This document shows positions 62,017 to 64,000 of a stretch of DNA of 64,000 nt, piece by piece. Origin of the DNA: Petrolisthes cinctipes (Eukaryota; Arthropoda; Malacostraca; Decapoda; Porcellanidae); NCBI GenBank assembly GCA_033782935.1, contig JAWQEG010000369.1, positions 1,617,501 to 1,681,500 of the forward strand, in the 5' to 3' direction. Numbering within the stretch: the first letter of the stretch is position 1; each line of letters begins with the position of its first letter. Made by a program: the position numbers and the translations under genes. Under the pieces are notes generated by a model. That model saw only the letters and a program-made list of their open reading frames with translations. It searched no databases and had not been told where the DNA came from.

Positions 62017-64000
62017 GGTCCCAGAAGCGATCTGTACATGCCTACTCCGTGTTAGAGTATTTTCAAAATTCAGGCCCAAAACATGCTGAAAATCGATATT
62101 TTTGGTGCCCAAAGTCAATATGTGCATGTATCTTCTGTACCCGTTTATATCTCAAATTCAGGCTCAAAACACCCGAAAATTCAATATTTTGGGGTCCCAG
62201 AAGCAATCTGTACATGCCTACACAGTGCTAGAATATTTTCAAAATATAGGCTAAAAACATGATAAAAATCGACATTTTAGGTGCCAAAAAATCGATATCT
62301 CAAATTCAGTCCCAAAACACCCGAAAATTCAATATTTAGAGGTCCCAGAAGGTATCTATACATGCCTACTCCGTGTTAGAGTATTTTCAAAATACAGGCC
62401 AAAAACGTACTGAAAATCGATCTTTTAGGTGCCCAAAAGTCGATATGTGCATGCATCTTCTGTACCCGTTTATATCTCAAATTCTGGCCCTAAACACCCG
62501 AAAATTCGATATTTAGGGGTCCCAGAAGCGATCTGTACATGCCTACTCCGTGTTAGAGTATTTTCAAAATTCAGGCCCAAAACATGCTGAAAATCGATAT
62601 TTTTGGTGCCCAAAGTCAAAATGTGCATGTATCTCCTGTACCCGTTTATATCTCAAATTCAGGCTCAAAACACCCGAAAATTCAATATTTTGAGGTCCCA
62701 GAAACAATCTGTACATGCCTACTCAGTGCTAGAATATTTTCAAAATATAGGCTAAAAACATGCTAAAAATCGATCTTTTAGGTGCCAAAAAGTCGATATC
62801 TCAAATTCAGTCCCAAACACCCGAAAATTCGATATTTAGGGGTCCCAGAAGCGATCTGTACATGCCTACTCCGTGTTAGAGTATTTTCAAAATACATGCT
62901 CAAAACATACTGAAAATCGATCTATTAGGTGCACAAAAGTCGATATGTGCATGCATCTTCAGTACCCGTTTATATCTCAAATTCAGGCTCAAAACACCCG
63001 AAAATTCAATATTTTGGGGTCCCAGAAGCAATCTGTACATGCCTACTCAGTGTTAGAGTATTTTCAAAATACAGGCCCAAAACATGCTGAAAATCGATAT
63101 TTTAGATGCTCAAAGTCAATATGTGCATGTATCTTCTGTACCCGTTTATATCTCAAATTCAGGCTCAAAACACCCGAAAATTCAATATTTTGGGGTCCCA
63201 GAAGCAATCTGTACATGCCTACACAGTGCTAGAATATTTTCAAAATATAGGCTAAAAACATGCTAAAAATCGACATTTTAGGTGCCAAAAAATCGATATC
63301 TCAAATTCAGTCCCAAAACACCCGAAAATTTAATATTTAGAGGTCCCAGAAGGTATCTGTACATGCCTACTCCGTGTTAGAGTATTTTCAAAATACAGGC
63401 CAAAAACGTACTGAAAATCGATCTTTTAGGTGCCCAAAAGTCTATAAGTGCATGCATCTTCTGTACCCGTTTATATCTCAAATTCTGGCCATAAACACCC
63501 GAAAATTCAATATTTTGGGGTCCCAGAAGCAATCTGTACATGCCTACTCCGTGTTAGAGTATTTTCAAAATTCAGGCCCAAAACATGCTGAAAATCGATA
63601 TTTTTGGTGCCCAAAGTCAATATGTGCATGTATCTTCTGTACCCGTTTATATCTCAAATTCAGGCTCAAAACACCCGAAAATTCAATATTTTGGGGTCCC
63701 AGAAGCAATCTGTACAGTGCTAGAATATTTTCAAAATATAGGCTAAAAACATGCTAAAAATCGATCTTTTAGGTGCCAAAAAGTCGATATCTCAAATTCA
63801 GTCCCAAAACACCCGAAAATTCGATATTTAGGGGTCCCAGAAGCGATCTGTACATGCCTACTCCGTGTTAGAGTATTTTCAAAATACATGCTCAAAACAT
63901 ACTGAAAATCGATCTTTTAGGTGCACAAAAGTCGATATGTGCATGCATCTTCAGTACCCGTTTATATCTCAAATTCAGGCTCAAAATACCCGAAAATTCA
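62017..64000 (+). repeat. 4647-bp period, copy 2 (cut by the window end)
   Basis: Second copy of 57370-59353, still matching at the last base of the window, including the rare CTCAAAATACCCG. The duplication therefore continues beyond the window. Upstream, the equivalents of 57230-57369 (61877-62016) show differences such as ATCTCTAAATCTGG against ATCTCAAATTCTGG. Confidence 0.9.

Larger units (their letters stand above)
1..64000 (+). repeat. Satellite DNA array filling the whole window (about 387 monomers)
   Basis: Every stretch of the window can be assigned to one tandem repeat family. Monomers begin with AGAGTATTTTC or AGAATATTTTC and end with a CTCCGTGTT, CTCAGTGTT or CACAGTGCT type tail. 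All copies face the same way. I found no unique DNA, mobile-element insertion, microsatellite tract or inversion. Copies of one class differ from each other at only a few positions, and classes differ by short indels and diagnostic substitutions. Nucleosome-sized monomers, moderate AT richness and multi-kilobase homogenised blocks are the known signature of centromeric or pericentromeric satellites; placing this array at a centromere is inference. The array is open at both ends, so its true length is unknown. Confidence 0.98.

Noticed and set aside
1..64000. CRISPR array, because repeats are regular
   Set aside because: There are no variable spacers between short conserved repeats; the whole 148-177 bp unit is conserved, and the context is a eukaryotic satellite.
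1..64000. Ribosomal spacer or rDNA subrepeats
   Set aside because: No rRNA-like sequence occurs anywhere in 64 kb, and I see no transcription-unit landmarks.
1..64000. CENP-B box in the monomer
   Set aside because: I looked for the TTCG...CGGGA pattern of the primate box. The AAAATTCGATATTTTGG region has only TTCG in common, and the CGGGA part is missing.

Overview
The window is one uninterrupted tandem satellite array. I see no protein-coding gene, RNA gene, transposon, CRISPR array or unique spacer in its 64 kb, and every monomer lies in the same orientation. This is eukaryotic constitutive heterochromatin, most plausibly centromeric or pericentromeric: the long monomer is 176-177 bp (near one nucleosome repeat), GC is about 39% (68 of 176 bases in a reference monomer), and higher-order organisation is present. 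I cannot name the species or satellite family. A plant or an invertebrate would both fit, and the sequence does not decide.

The array is nested at four scales. (1) The long monomer is itself two diverged halves of about 89 and 87 bp. (2) There are three monomer classes: L1 (177 bp), L2 (176 bp) and S (148 bp). S is a long monomer lacking one 29-bp block between two ATAT tetranucleotides. (3) The classes form higher-order units that each hold exactly one S. By hand count there are 138 complete units: about 101 trimers (L1-L2-S, mostly 501 bp, or 491 bp when a recurrent 10-bp deletion is present), about 33 dimers (L-S, mostly 324-325 bp) and 4 tetramers (650-678 bp). That is about 387 monomers. 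I saw no S-S neighbours and no run of more than three L. (4) Groups of units are duplicated as blocks of 0.66-5.1 kb, recognisable by shared private variants.

Layout by region: 1-8375 mixed dimers and trimers with a 2.63-kb duplication; 8376-12198 mostly trimers with a 1.5-kb period; 12199-17208 a 2.84-kb block in two copies sharing a fused 196-bp monomer; 17209-23824 trimers with a 1.0-kb tandem duplication and two tetramers; 23825-35591 a 1317-bp cassette in four copies, in a 3.8/5.1-kb arrangement; 35592-43191 two successive copies of a 3.80-kb, eight-unit repeat; 43192-57229 heterogeneous, with 1.64-kb repeats and chimeric S monomers; 57230-64000 a 4647-bp period whose second copy runs off the window end.

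Open reading frames of 60-180 codons recur throughout. They follow the repeat period, mostly lack an ATG at the consensus start (GTG instead) and end in the S monomer, so I treat none as a gene. If the DNA has a role it is structural: chromatin or kinetochore platform, nucleosome phasing, or source of satellite transcripts. The sequence alone does not prove any of these.
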